A DNA stretch of 64,000 bases from Sciurus carolinensis (lineage: Eukaryota; Chordata; Mammalia; Rodentia; Sciuridae): positions 47,129,454-47,193,453 of the forward strand of contig NC_062214.1 of the NCBI RefSeq assembly GCF_902686445.1, in the 5' to 3' direction. Positions 44,933-54,564 of the stretch are shown piece after piece. The position numbers and the translations under genes were made by a program. The stretch's first letter is position 1, and every line of letters starts with the position of its first letter. The notes beneath the pieces are model-generated. The model was given only the letters and a program-made list of their open reading frames with translations, searched no databases and was not told where the DNA came from.

Positions 44933-45841
44933 AAAGGAAATAAATTCCTCAGTTGAAGGGCATCTGGGTTGGTTCCACAATCTAGCTATTGTGAACTGAG
45001 CTGCTATAAACATTGATATGACTGTGTTACTATAGTATGCTGATTTTAAGTCCTTTGGGTATAAACTGAGGAGTGGGATAACTGGGTCAAAAGGTGGGTC
45101 CATTTCAAGTTTTCTGAGAATTCTCCACACTGCTTTCCAGAGTGGCTACACCAATTTGAAACTCCACCAGCAATGTATGAGTGTGCCTTTTCCCCCACAT
45201 CTTGATAATTGCCATTCTAATTGGAGTAAGATGAAATCTTAGAGTTTTTTAAGTTTACATTTCTCTAATTACTAGAGATGTTGAACACTTTTTCATATAT
45301 TTAATCATCTGTGTGTCTTCTTCTGTAAAGTGTCTGTCCAGTTCCTTGGCCCATTTATTGATTGGGTTCTTTGTATTTTTGGCATAAATTTCCTCCATTC
45401 TTCTCTCACTTCCCACCCCCGCACCCCCTTTATATATCATCATCCACTTATCAGGGAAAACATTCAACCTTTAGTTTTTTGGGATTGGCTTATTTCGCTT
45501 AGCATGATATTCTCCAACTCCATCCACCTACCTGCAATTGCCATAATATTATTCTTCTTTATGGCTGAATAATAATCCATTGTGTATATATACCACAGTT
45601 TCTTTATCCATTCTTCTGTTGAAGAATGGAGGAACTTTAGATTATGTAGAAGGAAATGAGAGGGAGGAGGGTATGAAAAATCATGGAATGAGACAGACAT
45701 CATTACCCTATGTACATGTATGATTACATGAAGGTCATGTACAACCATAGAAATGAAATGATGTACCCCATTTGTGTCCAATGAATCAGAATGCAGTCTG
45801 TAAAAAAATAAAAAAAGAAAGAAAGAAAAAGGGAATAAATT
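44933..45841. mobile_element. L1 insertion with two inverted blocks, three-part order
   Basis: Between a 14-bp target-site duplication ('aaaggaaataaatt' at 44933-44946, 'aaagggaataaatt' at 45828-45841, one mismatch) lie three L1 blocks. Block 1 (about 44949-45385) is ORF2 in antisense. Block 2 (about 45386-45625) is the ORF2 end and start of the 3' UTR, also antisense ('cattcaacctttagtttttt', 'tcgcttagcatgatattctc'). Block 3 (about 45626-45827) is the rest of the 3' UTR in sense with an A-rich tail. Relative to L1, blocks 1 and 2 are each inverted but not in the order of one inversion. ORF2 pieces (44777-45130 and 45255-45781, minus strand) are broken. Confidence 0.85.
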
Positions 45842-45844
45842 TAT

Positions 45845-47080
45845 CTTTGGGAAGATGCAGAGAGCAAAACTTGCACACGAACCCTTCTGTCAGGTCATCT
45901 CTCCTTTCAAGACCCATGGGGAGAGATCATGAATGTCAGGTCCCCATAGTGAAAGCAACTGATACTGCTTCTCCTGCCTCAGGCATCTATACCGCTCTTA
46001 CGATGGAATTCAGGGAAAGGAGGATCATTTAGATGGGTTTAGAAAACAGTAGATCTTCTGAGAAAGGCACCTGGATTGCTGGCCCCATTCTAAGCAATTT
46101 TGACATGATTGATCTGGAAAGGGGGAGCTAGACATGTGAGATTTTAAATAAGCTGCCCCCATCATTTAATGTGAAGCCAGGATTGAGACCTACTCAGGTG
46201 AGGGAAAAGCAGACCTCCCTCTGAGGCAGGGCTACACACTCCTGGGAGGACAGGTGGGGAGGGTCTTTGCCACACTTTGTAAGCTCAGCTTTCCTCCAAA
46301 TTACAAAGACACTGGAAGTTATTGCCATATAAATTCTAGCCCTCCACCAATACAATATCCTTAAATAAAGCAAACCTATTTCCCATGTACACAAAATCCT
46401 ACATGCTGGTGCCCAATAACTAATTTTAAAATCTACTATTACTTTTTTTTTTTTTTAAAGAATAGAACAACAGATAATAAATCTCTTACTTGGCATAAAT
46501 ACATTAGCCCCAACTACCAAGGTGAAGCATGTCATTTTCTCCTTTGTTGTTTAAAGGCCTAATTTTAAGCATTCCATGGGTCCATCTGCTATTAGTAGAT
46601 CATGTAGTGGAATCTGATAGCACCCATGGGTGTTATTCAGATCCAGAGAAGTCTGCTCTCCTCTGACAGATGTGCCCCATTTTAGTCCTAGCCTAGGAGT
46701 AGTATGGATTGCCCCAAGACTGAGTGCCAGCTCTGGCACCTAACTATTGAGACAAGACATGAGGACTATGAGTTCTAAGTACAAACTCTTTTTGCCACCT
46801 TGATAAGGAGGTTCACAGTTTATACCTGGACTCTTAACAGTTGGAGACAATTATAAAACAATTAAAAACCACTTGAGGCACAGAAAGACAGCAAACAGTG
46901 TCAAGTCATTCTTGGTGAATTTTCTGGGTTCTCATTGACTTGGAACCATATCAGGAAATGGCAGCAAAGACTAGAAGGGGTTTTTCCAAGTAAGAGAATG
47001 TACTGGAAAGGAGAATTAGGCAATATCTTCTAGGACTTTCCAGCTAGCTTTCTGGAAAGCCACTCTAGGACTAATCAGAA
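45845..47080. other. No gene recognised
   Basis: More than 1.2 kb of unique-looking sequence with a poly-T at 46443-46456. Frames of 62-86 codons have no domain. Confidence 0.45.
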
Positions 47081-47084
47081 TAAG

Positions 47085-47260
47085 CATAACAACAGTAATG
47101 TCTATATTACCAGGAATTCTGCTTAATTTTCATTATCTAACTTAATATTTGGATGAATATAGCAAGACAAGCAATATTGTTTCTTACAGATGAGAAAATC
47201 AAGGTTCAATGAGGCTGACTCATTTGCCCAAGGCAGCACAGTAGAAACTGATCTAAGCTG
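47085..47260 (-). mobile_element. MIR SINE fossil, antisense
   Basis: 'attttcattatctaacttaa', 'cagatgagaaaatcaaggtt' and 'catttgcccaaggcagcaca' are the antisense MIR core and 3' part. Confidence 0.8.
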
Positions 47261-47264
47261 TCAT

Positions 47265-47560
47265 TGGGGTTTATTTCCCTTTTTTCATCCTGAAATGCCA
47301 TCCTCTTTGTTACTTATTGGGCCCTACTGTGTTTCCGGGGGACTATGTAGGGTAATGACAATTGTGGGCTCAGGACTCAACCAGAACCTGGGCCATTTAG
47401 TAGTTACACCCTATCAAGGAAAGAATTTACCCTCTGTAAAATTGTACAAAGGGTGGCGAATGCAAGACAGTGAACATACAGAACACAGAAGGTGCTGGAT
47501 GCCCAATTAACCAGTGTTTTTAAAATTATGATCACATGTAATTAGTGTGATGGAGCAGAA
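47265..47560. other. No gene recognised
   Basis: Unique-looking. The 106-codon plus-strand frame at 47190 starts in the MIR and has no domain. Confidence 0.45.
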
Positions 47561-47561
47561 T

Positions 47562-47685
47562 CTTATTTTAATTTTTTTTTTTTTTTTTTTTTTGTGGTGT
47601 TGTGGTGTTCAAACCCAGGGTCTCCAGCCTGCTAGGCAAGCACACTTCCACTGAACTATATCTCCAGTCCTATTTTATTTCTAAT
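47562..47685 (-). mobile_element. ID SINE, antisense
   Basis: A T tail of about 22, then 'tgtggtgttcaaacccaggg', 'ctgctaggcaagcacacttc' and 'tatctccagtcc'. Flanks 'tattttaattt' and 'tattttatttc' are a probable target-site duplication. Confidence 0.9.
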
Positions 47686-47889
47686 GTAGACTTAGATTCC
47701 CTCTTTCAGCAACCAACTCAAGTTCTCTTATACTTATCTAAGTTTAAGTGCTCTTCCTTTTGCATCTTAAAATTCTTCATGTCTCTATTGAGATCTCACA
47801 GTGTAATATTCCTTTCTCCAATTGCTTCAACATGGCACCAAGTGAATTGTAAACTGCTGACTATAGTTAACTACTGGCTATTATACTTT

Positions 47890-48395
47890 TAAAAATCACT
47901 TTATTAGTGCAATATAGTTATACACAATACTGATTATTCTGACAATAATAATATATGCATGGAATACAGTTTGCTCCATTTCAGTTCCCAGTACTACCTT
48001 TTTTCTTCACCTCTTCCCTACTCCCTCCATCCCCTTCCTTTACTCCTCTGGTCTCCCTTCAATTTTTGTGGGATTCTCTCCCTTTTCCCCCTATTTTGCT
48101 TTAGCTTCTGCATATGAGTAAAAACATTCAACCCTTGACTTTCTGAGACTGACTTATTACACTTAGGGTAATGTTCTCCTGTTCCATCCATTTACCAGCA
48201 AATGCCATAATTTCACTCTTCTTTATGACCAAGCAAAACTCCATTGTTTATATATACCTCTTTTCTTTATCCATTCATCTGTTGTCAGGCACCTGGTTTG
48301 GTTCCATTATGTAGCTATTGTGAATTGTGCTGCTATAACACAAAACAGTGATATTACACTTTTTTAAAATATTGAGATAGATACCTAGTGAGTGG
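47890..48395 (-). mobile_element. Older L1 LINE 3' end, antisense
   Basis: 'tagtgcaatatagttataca', pyrimidine-rich 3' UTR, 'acattcaacccttgactttc', 'tttctttatccattcatctg', 'gctattgtgaattgtgctgc'. Its 5' truncation point lies close to where the younger L1 inserted. Confidence 0.9.
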
Positions 48396-49785
48396 GCTCT
48401 TTTTTTTTTTATTGTAAACAAATGGGATACATGTTGTTTCTCTGTTTGTACATGGCATAAAGGCATACCATTTGTGTAAACATAAATTTACATAGGGTAA
48501 TGTTGTTTGATTCATTCTGTTATTTTTTCCCTTCCCCTCCCACCCCTCTTTTCCCTCTATACAGTCCTTCCTTCCTCCATTCTTGCCCCCCTCCCTAACC
48601 CTAACTCTAACCCTAACATTAACCCCTCCCACCCCCCATTATGTGTCATCATCCACTTATTAGCGATATCATTCGTCCTTTGGGTTTTTGAGATTGGCTT
48701 ATCTCACTTAGCATGATATTCTCCAATTTCATCCATTTGCCTGCAAATGCCATAATTTTGTCATTCTTTATGGCTGAGTAATATTCCATTGTATATATAT
48801 ACCACAGTTTCTTTATCCATTCATCAATTGAAGGACATCTAGGTTGGTTCCACAATTTGGCTATTGTGAACTGAGCAGCTATGAACATTGATGTGGCTGT
48901 ATCTCTGTAATATGCTGATTTTAAGTCCTTTGGGTATAGGCCAAGGAGTGGGATAGCTGGGTCAAATGGTGGTTCCATTCCAAGTTTTCTAAGGAGTCTC
49001 CACGCTGCTTTCCAGAGTGGCTGCACTAATTTGCAGCCCCACCACCAATGTATGAGTGTACCTTTCTCCCCACATCCTTGCCAACACCTGTTGTTGCTTG
49101 TATTCTTGATAATCACCATTCTAATTAGGGTGAGATGGAATCTTAGGGTGGTTTTGATTTGCATTTCTCTTATTACTAGAGATGTTGAACAATTTTCCAT
49201 GTTTGTTGATTGCTTGTAGATCTTCTTCTGTGAAGTGTCTATTCATTTCCTTAGCCCATTTGTCGATTGGATTATTTGCATTCTTGGTGTAGAGTTTTTT
49301 GAGTTCTTTATAGATTCTGGAGATTAGTGCTCTATCTGAAGTATGATTGGCAAAGATTTTCTCCCACTCTGTAGAGCCACGCTGTAGGCTCTTTCTTCAC
49401 ATTGCTGATAGTTTCCTTTGCTGACAGAAAGCTTTTTAGTTTGAATCTATCCCAGTTATTGATTCTTGCTTTTATTTCTTGTGCTATGGGAGTCCTGTTG
49501 AGGAAGTCTGGTCCTAAGCCGACATGTTGAAGTTCTGGACCTACTTTTTCTTCTATAAGATGCAAGGTCTCTGGTCTGATTCCGAGGTCCTTAATCCATT
49601 TTGAGTTTAGTTTCATGCATGGTGAGAGATATGGGTTTAGTTTCATTCTGTTGCATATGGATTTCCAATTCTCCCAGCACCATTTGTTGAAGAGGCTATC
49701 TTTTCTCCATTGCATATTTTTTGCTCCTTTGTCTAGTATGAGAAAATTGTATTTATTTGGGTTTGTGTCCGTGAGTGGACTCTTT
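48388..49785 (-). mobile_element. Younger L1 LINE, 5'-truncated, with target-site duplication
   Basis: Runs on the minus strand from about 49770 to a poly-T tail at 48401. It holds the last third of ORF2, the 3' UTR and tail. The target-site duplication is 'gtgagtgggctct' (48388-48400) and 'gtgagtggactct' (49771-49783), one mismatch. It is the least decayed L1 in the window. A 13-base local duplication ('agccacgctgtag' near 49373-49386) disrupts ORF2. Confidence 0.93.
48593..48617 (+). repeat. Telomere-like CCCTAA tract in the L1 3' UTR
   Basis: 'ccctaaccctaactctaacc' and a further 'ctaac' give about four CCCTAA-type units with one substitution. It lies within the pyrimidine-rich part of the L1 3' UTR, not at an obvious break or fusion point. 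Confidence 0.8.
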
Positions 49786-49802
49786 AAGAGCATACTGGCC
49801 AT
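48649..49802 (-). pseudogene. L1 ORF2 C-terminal region, frameshifted
   Basis: Two open minus-strand stretches, 49332-49802 (156 codons) and 48649-49200 (183 codons), translate as the C-terminal third of L1 ORF2p, which in intact L1 carries endonuclease and reverse transcriptase N-terminally. The second stretch contains 'NNRCWQGCGEKGTLIHWWWGC', so the Cys-X3-Cys-X7-His-X4-Cys knuckle is retained. Downstream lie 'LVQPLWKAAWRLLRKLGMEP' and 'IKKLWYIYTMEYYSAIKND'. The endonuclease and reverse transcriptase domains are absent through 5' truncation, and the two stretches are not in one frame. The first frame's opening residues come from flanking DNA. Confidence 0.92.
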
Positions 49803-50330
49803 TATTTCATCTAAACAGTAACTTGAGTTTCTGCTGGAATCAAAAACCTCTGGGCATCATGCTTAGTGTTAGCACAGTGAGCCTATAACCCAAGAGTCTT
49901 CCACAGCAATAGTAGTTGAACACTTACCAGATACATACATCACTGAGAGCAGAACTTTTGACTTGGTTACATTTTATACCCAGGAATACCTTGTCTCTTA
50001 ATACAAATGATAGGATACATCAAAATAGTCATTTCCCAGTCCACAGGGCAAAAGATTCTTGGAGTGAGGCAGAATTATTCCCAAGAGCCTCAAAATCATA
50101 CCGAAGATGGACAGTGGACTGAGTAAACACTTTGTCTCCTACCCAGGGAGTATTTCATTGAATTTAGAAAACCGCCATTATTTAGGTGTTACTAGAAATA
50201 AACATTGGAATTAAATTATTGGCACAATGGCTAAGATGTCATCAACTATTAACATCACATAAATATTATAGATGTTAAAGTATAAAATAAAAAACCTGTC
50301 TTAAAATTGATAAAATATGTTGGGCACTAT
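49790..50330. other. No gene recognised
   Basis: Unique-looking sequence between two L1 insertions. Confidence 0.45.
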
Positions 50331-50335
50331 GCTTC

Positions 50336-50571
50336 AAGAGAAAGTGGAATAGCTGAGTCAAATGGTGGTTCCATTTCAAGTTTTCTGAGGAAAACTGCTT
50401 TTCAGAGTGGCTGCACCAATTTGCATTCCCACCAGCAAAGTATGAGTGTGCCTTTTTTCCCACATCCTCACCAACACCTATTGTTGCTTGCATTCTTGAT
50501 TATAGCCCTCAAAATGCATTCTGCTGTCATGTATAACTAAATAGAATAAACAATAAAAAAAAAGAGAAAGT
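50336..50571. mobile_element. Short 5'-inverted (twin-primed) L1 insertion
   Basis: 50346 to about 50504 is ORF2 in antisense ('gctgagtcaaatggtggttc', 'cagagtggctgcaccaattt', 'cattcccaccagcaaagtat', 'acacctattgttgcttgcat'). It is joined to the last 50 bp of the 3' UTR in sense ('ctgctgtcatgtataactaa') and a poly-A tail. Target-site duplication 'aagagaaagt' at 50336-50345 and 50562-50571. Confidence 0.9.
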
Positions 50572-50574
50572 AGA

Positions 50575-51245
50575 CTTTCTGGTGAAGTACATTCACAAAA
50601 CTCAAATGCATTACAAACTGTTACAACATTCATGACATTTTCCCTTTTTTCAATGGTTGCTAAAAAATAAAATATTAAGTATTTTGACGTTAAAAGAGGG
50701 TCTTCATTATCATTTTGAAACAAATAGTTAGAATTTCTATCTCCCTGCCTTCTCTCTCAGGGTTCCTGTGAAAAATCATTGATTCTGAGGGAGTAGATCA
50801 AATTCTAAAGGGGTTCCTGGAGGAGCTGCTAATTAGAAATCCCAACAAATGGTTGTCTCTGTTAAGAAGCACAGCTCGGTAAGTGCTTATCTTGTTGTGC
50901 TCCAAAATGAATCTAATTTTTTTAAATCATAAGGTACATCAGAATCTACTAAGAAGTGTTATACTTGGAGAAGTAAAGAAAACATTACATAAGCTCTCAC
51001 AGGTTAAAATATTCATTAAGCATGTAGCTCTATCAGGTTTTTTTCAAGGCACATTCTCACATCCATTATCATATTTTAATCTCTTAAATCTGACCAGAAA
51101 ATCCATTTAGGAGACTTATGTGACTATTCATGTGCATGGAGGATATCCAGAAAGTGCTTTGCAAAGATAGTAAGGAAGTAAAGGCCACCCAGAAGTCTTC
51201 AGAATCACATGCTGGCCTTTGGGAAGCCATCCAAAATTTGTAATG
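50575..51245. other. No gene recognised
   Basis: AT-rich, unique-looking; the 81- and 75-codon frames have no domain. Confidence 0.45.
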
Positions 51246-51248
51246 ACC

Positions 51249-51418
51249 ATGACTTATATTTTTTTGTGTGTATGTGTAGTCCTGTGGATTGGACCAGGGG
51301 TGCATGACCATTGAGCTACATTCCCAGTCCTTTCTATTTTTGTTTTGAGACATTGCCTTACTGAGTTGCCTGACCTTGAACTTGCCTCAGACTCCTGAGT
51401 ATGACTTGTGATTTTTAC
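51249..51418 (-). mobile_element. B1-ID composite SINE, antisense, diverged
   Basis: 'gtggattggaccaggggtgc', 'gagctacattcccagtcctt', then the B1 half 'gagacattgccttactgagt'. Flanks 'atgacttatattttt' (51249) and 'atgacttgtgattttt' (51402) are a probable target-site duplication. Confidence 0.85.
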
Positions 51419-51424
51419 AACTTA

Positions 51425-52240
51425 GTGTTTGAAGTCTGTATGACCCAGTTGCAAATATTGAACTATCTGATAAGCAATGAAGCTCAAAGCATTTAGTAGG
51501 TGAGAGGAAATAGAGCAGTAACACCAGCATTTGAAAATATTAGTGTCAGATAATTAGACTTCTATAATTAGATTTTATAGAAGTCTTGGCATCATTGATC
51601 TAGTGATCTTTAAGATGACTCCTTAAGTAAAATGGTGGGCACTTCATCTTCCAACTTCCCCTCTACATTGCTGGGCAGAAGTACCTCTTTGGACTACATT
51701 TTTCATGGGTATGAAACTTAAAGGCAAGAGCATTCTAATCTTGAGAATGACTTCTTTGAATCTTCCCACAAGATGGAGTCCCCAGAACCCAAAGGATCAG
51801 CTTCATGGTCCATACTGCCAGATTTGTCTCCTTGTGTCTACTCTGGACCAGAAAGGACAAAAAGTAAGGCATTCAGGGAGAAGGCTGCTAATCCTTCTCT
51901 TCCACTCACAATGAATTGAATATGCTTAGACAGATCCCACTGACCTCACCTGCAAAGGGGTCTGTGGAAGAACAGAGGAGGTGCTAATTCCCTGTCTCTT
52001 CTTTTTCAGTCTAAACATTTGTTTCCATGATCTGTTCCTCTGAAGGATTCAATGGACTCAGTTGACACATATCCACCTCTTTCTGTCCTAACACCTCAGA
52101 ATAATCTGAAATAAGATTTAGCCCTCTTGACACCAGATTTTTCCAAAATTTGCCAGAAAGAAGATTTTATCTAACTTTAAAACACCATGCCAGAAAAAGG
52201 TGGCAAAACTATTTATAGTATAGTTTTAGTTTCTAATAAC
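51425..52240. other. No gene recognised
   Basis: Unique-looking. 'cttctttttcag' near 52009 looks like a splice acceptor, but no supported exon follows. Confidence 0.45.
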
Positions 52241-52345
52241 TAGAATTTCTTTTTCAGTGCTGGGGATCAAACTAAGGGACTCACATACACTAGGTAAATG
52301 TTCTATCACCGAGCTATCATCCCTGCCCTAGAACTAAAATTCTAG
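52240..52345 (-). mobile_element. ID SINE, antisense, diverged
   Basis: 'cagtgctggggatcaaacta', 'gtaaatgttctatcaccgag', 'catccctgccc'. Flanks 'taactagaattt' and 'tagaactaaaatt' suggest a target-site duplication. Confidence 0.82.
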
Positions 52346-52349
52346 GATG

Positions 52350-52855
52350 TAAAGCATTATTGGAATTAGACATAATCCCCTTGGTTACCTGTCATCAGGC
52401 CCAGAAAAGCCAGGGCTCTAATAGTCACAGCACTCAGAGGCCCCTTCCTTAACATTTGGTTGGAGCAGACCCTGCCTATACCCTGTCATCACTGGACCCT
52501 AAGAGTAGGCTATGTACAAGAATTCATTGACTAGTGTTTGTTCAGTGCCTGATACAAACTCAGCATATGCTAGACATTTGGTCCAAGTCACTAGTCCTAA
52601 TTGCCCCAATGGGAATTAGCACCAACCTATTTGATCTCTATCAGAACATCACGAGAAGGAATCCACTAAGTTAGAATTAGGGAGTGAGAGAGTCTGTCAT
52701 CCAGTGAGCTAAAACTATGGAATCAACAAAAAGTTGCTTGAAATGTGCTAATGATTTACTCTTTCCTGTTATTGTGAAAGCTGACATTTAGCTCTTTGTA
52801 AAAAGGAAAATATTAATTTTTTTTAAGTTAACAATGATTACTGGGCTCCTGGTAT
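52350..52855. other. No gene recognised
   Basis: Unique-looking sequence without repeat signatures. Confidence 0.45.
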
Positions 52856-52859
52856 ATAC

Positions 52860-54330
52860 AAATCAATATGGAAAGCAGAAATAAATGCTGTCCCCATTTT
52901 CTGCAACTGAGTACAGGTGTTCAAGGTGCCAACTAAAAAGAGCCTGTGGTGACAGATGTCTGCAAATCTGGACTGCAGGGTCCTTTTTAAAGTGGGAGCC
53001 AAGTTTGGCTTGCATGTGGCAGCTTCCAGGATTGAGATCTGAGGTGTCAATCCGCCCCCTACACCTAGTGTCAGTACAAAAAACCAGGAGTATTTCCTCT
53101 CAGGTGGGCTTGGGTGGCTGCCTGCCCACACCCTGTGGCAGACCCCATCTGCTTCCTCTCTTCACTGTTAAGTTGTATTCTGTGTGAAATCCCCACATTT
53201 ACTATGGACAACATCCTCACATTGTGTCTGGCTTCAGTTGCTTGCCCAATTTAATGTGTGAAATGCAGTCTGTCTTTGCTGTTTGTGATTTTTGTTTTAA
53301 GTAATCTGGGCAAGAGTCCTGTTTCTCCACTATCGTTGGCCATTTCTAGACTGATTTTGAAAACACAAGTCCTGATTTTGAAAACACAAGTCCTCTGCCA
53401 CTGTCACCTCCAGACAGGGAGGAATTGAGCCCTGTGCAAAGGACCTGCTTTGCGGGGATGCTCCAGCAGCTGGCTTTCCTGCTGTGCTCCCGTAACACGG
53501 CACTTGGGTCTCCCTCAAAAAGGATGACATCATTTCCCATGGAAACAGTTTCTGGCATAAGAATTGCCTCTGGCTTTGGTGCTGGAAGCAAACCTCTAAG
53601 TTGTACCATTTACAAGGAACCAGTATGACACATGGGCAAAGCTGGCCAAGAGCATCTCCTGTCTGTGGGGCCAGATCGGGTCCAGTGAGCCTTGAGCTCT
53701 GGCCATTCTTAAGCCAGCACAAGCAGCTCTGCCCAGAGGCACTGCTATCCCATATTATTACCCCATCAGTTCCCTGGGGTCTCAGACAAACACAGCTTTC
53801 CCAGTCAAGGAAATAATGTCCCCCTTGTGATGCAAAGCCCCCTGGGGAGACCGCTAGGAGCTTCCTGGCCCCACTTTGAGCACAGCTGTCTGCAGTTCCT
53901 CCTGCAAAGCAGTGGGGAATGGGTGGGCCCGGCTGGGCTCAGGTGGGCAAACACTCATCTTGAAGGGAGAGACACACGTGGCCTGCGGGATGTGGATTCA
54001 CCCCGCGGGGAGTGTCCAGGTTCCAGGCTGCTCTGTGTGTCACTGATATGCAGATTTCCCCTCCAACACCTGATTTCAAAGCCAGACTTTTCAGAGATTC
54101 ACACCTGGGATCCACTCCTTCCAGAATGGAAGATTTTCCTCGACTTTTAGGGAGGTTGGCTAAACTCTGGGCAGGAGTCTTTTCAAGGAAAAGCATCTTT
54201 TTTGTTTTGGAGGAGGGGGCTGTCTGTGGGCTGCTGAGAACACATTCCCAGAAGTGGCTGTCCTTCCTGGTAGTCAAGGTGCATTTCCTCATTTCCTTGG
54301 TGACCAATTTAAAATGTTTGAAGATTTTTG
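52860..54330. other. Repeat-poor GC-richer block, possible conserved element
   Basis: About 1.5 kb without any recognisable repeat except one 21-bp tandem duplication. GC content is above that of the surroundings and there are clusters of CpG around 53990-54010 ('tcaccccgcggggagtgtcc'). Overlapping frames on both strands reach 130-134 codons (53330-53722 and 53939-54343 minus, 54012-54407 plus), but none has a domain or start/splice context, and both strands cannot all be coding. Regulatory DNA or an unrecognised transcript are possible. Confidence 0.3.
53351..53392 (+). repeat. Exact 21-bp tandem duplication
   Basis: Two perfect copies of a 21-bp unit beginning 'ctgattttgaaaacacaag', head to tail. 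The length is a multiple of three, so the minus-strand frame reads a repeated 'DLCFQNQ'. Confidence 0.97.
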
Positions 54331-54399
54331 CCTCTGCTACCACTCATAAAAGTAAAACAAATTTACTAAAAAACCTCTTCTATATATCAGGCTACTCTG

Positions 54400-54560
54400 A
54401 ATCCTAAGAACCTGCTGTAGCTCCCTATTGTCTGAGATCCAAGTAGAAGCCTATTTCCTCAGTGATACCTACTTAGCCTATGGGCCACCCTGATTATCAG
54501 TTTTTCAGGGAATCTTCCCTACCTTCTGGTCCCCAAGCAATGTCATTTTCTTTCCATAGA
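54400..54560 (+). mobile_element. L2-like fossil, sense
   Basis: 'gaacctgctgtagctcccta' and 'ttgtctgagatccaagtaga' with 'gaatcttccctaccttct' resemble the 3' half of L2 ('ctccagtggctccccattgc...'). Diverged. Confidence 0.45.
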
Positions 54561-54564
54561 GTCC

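Noticed and set aside
48595..48625. Interstitial telomere as evidence of a chromosome fusion
   Set aside because: The tract is only about four units and lies wholly inside an L1 3' UTR, so it is explained by the element.
53330..54407. 130-, 134- and 131-codon frames on both strands
   Set aside because: Opposite-strand shadows without domains or splice signals; composition alone explains their length.
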